Below, piece by piece: positions 63,648-64,000 of a DNA stretch of 64,000 nt. Both the position numbers and the translations under genes were made by a program. The DNA comes from Polaribacter glomeratus (lineage in GTDB: Bacteria; Bacteroidota; Bacteroidia; Flavobacteriales; Flavobacteriaceae). Where the stretch lies: assembly GCF_002954665.1 (NCBI RefSeq), contig NZ_MSCM01000002.1, forward strand, positions 1,026,767 to 1,090,766, given 5' to 3'. Position 1 is the first letter of the stretch; every line of letters starts with the position of its first letter. The notes below the pieces were generated by a model that saw only the letters and a program-made list of their open reading frames with translations, did not search any database and was not told the DNA's origin.

Positions 63648-64000
63648 ATGATCAGAATACAGCTAATAATTGCACTTTGCTTTTCTAATATTATTATGGT
63701 AAGCGCACAGATAGAAGTTGAAAAGAAAGAACAAATTACTTTTAATTTAGCAGAAACAATAGGTTTTGCTGAAATGCAGTTTCTAAAAGCTACAAACTCA
63801 TTAGATATTAAAAAAGGGTTTCCTAGAGAAAGTCATATTGATGGCACATGGACCCAAGTGAATGCTAAAAATTGGACAAGTGGTTTTTTTGCAGGAAGTC
63901 TTTGGTATTTATATGAGTTAACAGAGAATAAGAAATGGCAAAAGGAAGCAGAAAAGTGGACAGCGCCGTTGTCTTCGCTTCAAACGTTTTCTGGTCACCA
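63648..64000 (+). CDS. GH88 unsaturated uronyl hydrolase (cut by window edge)
   Basis: About 117 residues are visible, with a signal peptide (MIRIQLIIALCFSNIIMVSA). The stretch KNWTSGFFAGSLWYLYELTE is the GH88 signature (NWTDGFWSGILWLCYEYT in the family), and the visible end HH is expected before the catalytic DIGF motif. Such enzymes remove the 4,5-unsaturated uronic acid that lyases leave at the end of oligosaccharides, so they act downstream of the lyase at 55159. Confidence 0.88.
   Translation, partial: MIRIQLIIALCFSNIIMVSAQIEVEKKEQITFNLAETIGFAEMQFLKATNSLDIKKGFPRESHIDGTWTQVNAKNWTSGFFAGSLWYLYELTENKKWQKEAEKWTAPLSSLQTFSGH

Noticed and set aside
47088-64000. SusC/SusD pair and locus regulator
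   Set aside because: None is encoded in the visible part; they may lie past the right edge.
1-64000. CRISPR arrays, rRNA genes and further tRNA genes
   Set aside because: No spaced repeats, rRNA-like segments or other cloverleaves were seen on reading through; only tRNA-Cys was found.

Overview
The window is low-GC DNA from a marine member of the Flavobacteriaceae (Bacteroidota), most like Polaribacter or a close relative. The signs are promoters with a TAnnTTTG -7 box, almost no Shine-Dalgarno sites, type IX secretion C-terminal sorting domains, DUF5916/DUF3127/DUF6370 proteins, and a polysaccharide-degradation locus of the kind found in algal degraders. The genus is inferred from style, not from a marker gene.

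Left part (1-38.6 kb): mostly core genome. It holds comM/yifB (cut by the window edge), ppc, dsbD, tilS, pabB, lpdA, an M3 peptidase, purE and purK, greA, a HIT protein, aat, the rplM-rpsI-rpsB-tsf ribosomal cluster, glnS and folB. Three things break the core order. First, an island of about 4.3 kb (about 1.64-5.99 kb) lies between an intact ppc gene and a detached second copy of its last 104 codons. It carries a ParD/ParE-type toxin-antitoxin pair and a cysteine-rich double-glycine-leader peptide between two TlpA-like thioredoxin lipoproteins. Second, a RhuM-Fic fusion gene sits between purE and purK. Third, tilS contains two in-frame copies of palindromic intergenic-type repeats.

Middle (38.7-47 kb): a compact integrated element of about 6.9 kb sits in the 3' end of tRNA-Cys, with att repeats at 38759 and 45613. 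It encodes a tyrosine integrase, an excisionase-like HTH protein, a D5/P4-type primase-helicase, a Toprim-like DUF6371 protein and accessory proteins. No capsid or conjugation genes were seen, so it looks like a phage satellite or minimal mobilisable element. Beyond attR lies a graveyard: a decayed ISL3-type transposase and a fragment of an RND efflux permease.

Right part (47-64 kb): a one-directional carbohydrate locus. It encodes a polysaccharide deacetylase-like protein, a GH109-like Gfo/Idh/MocA oxidoreductase, a GH2 glycosidase, a sialate-type O-acetylesterase, a large secreted beta-propeller polysaccharide lyase (PL24/PL25-like), a carbohydrate esterase, two S1 sulfatases, a DUF2264 protein and the start of a GH88 unsaturated uronyl hydrolase. 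Together they suggest depolymerisation of a sulfated, uronate-containing algal polysaccharide. Ulvan is the best guess: the lyase cuts outside the cell, sulfatases and esterases remove substituents, and GH88 and GH2 finish the oligosaccharides. No SusC/SusD pair or regulator is in view, so the locus probably continues past the right edge.
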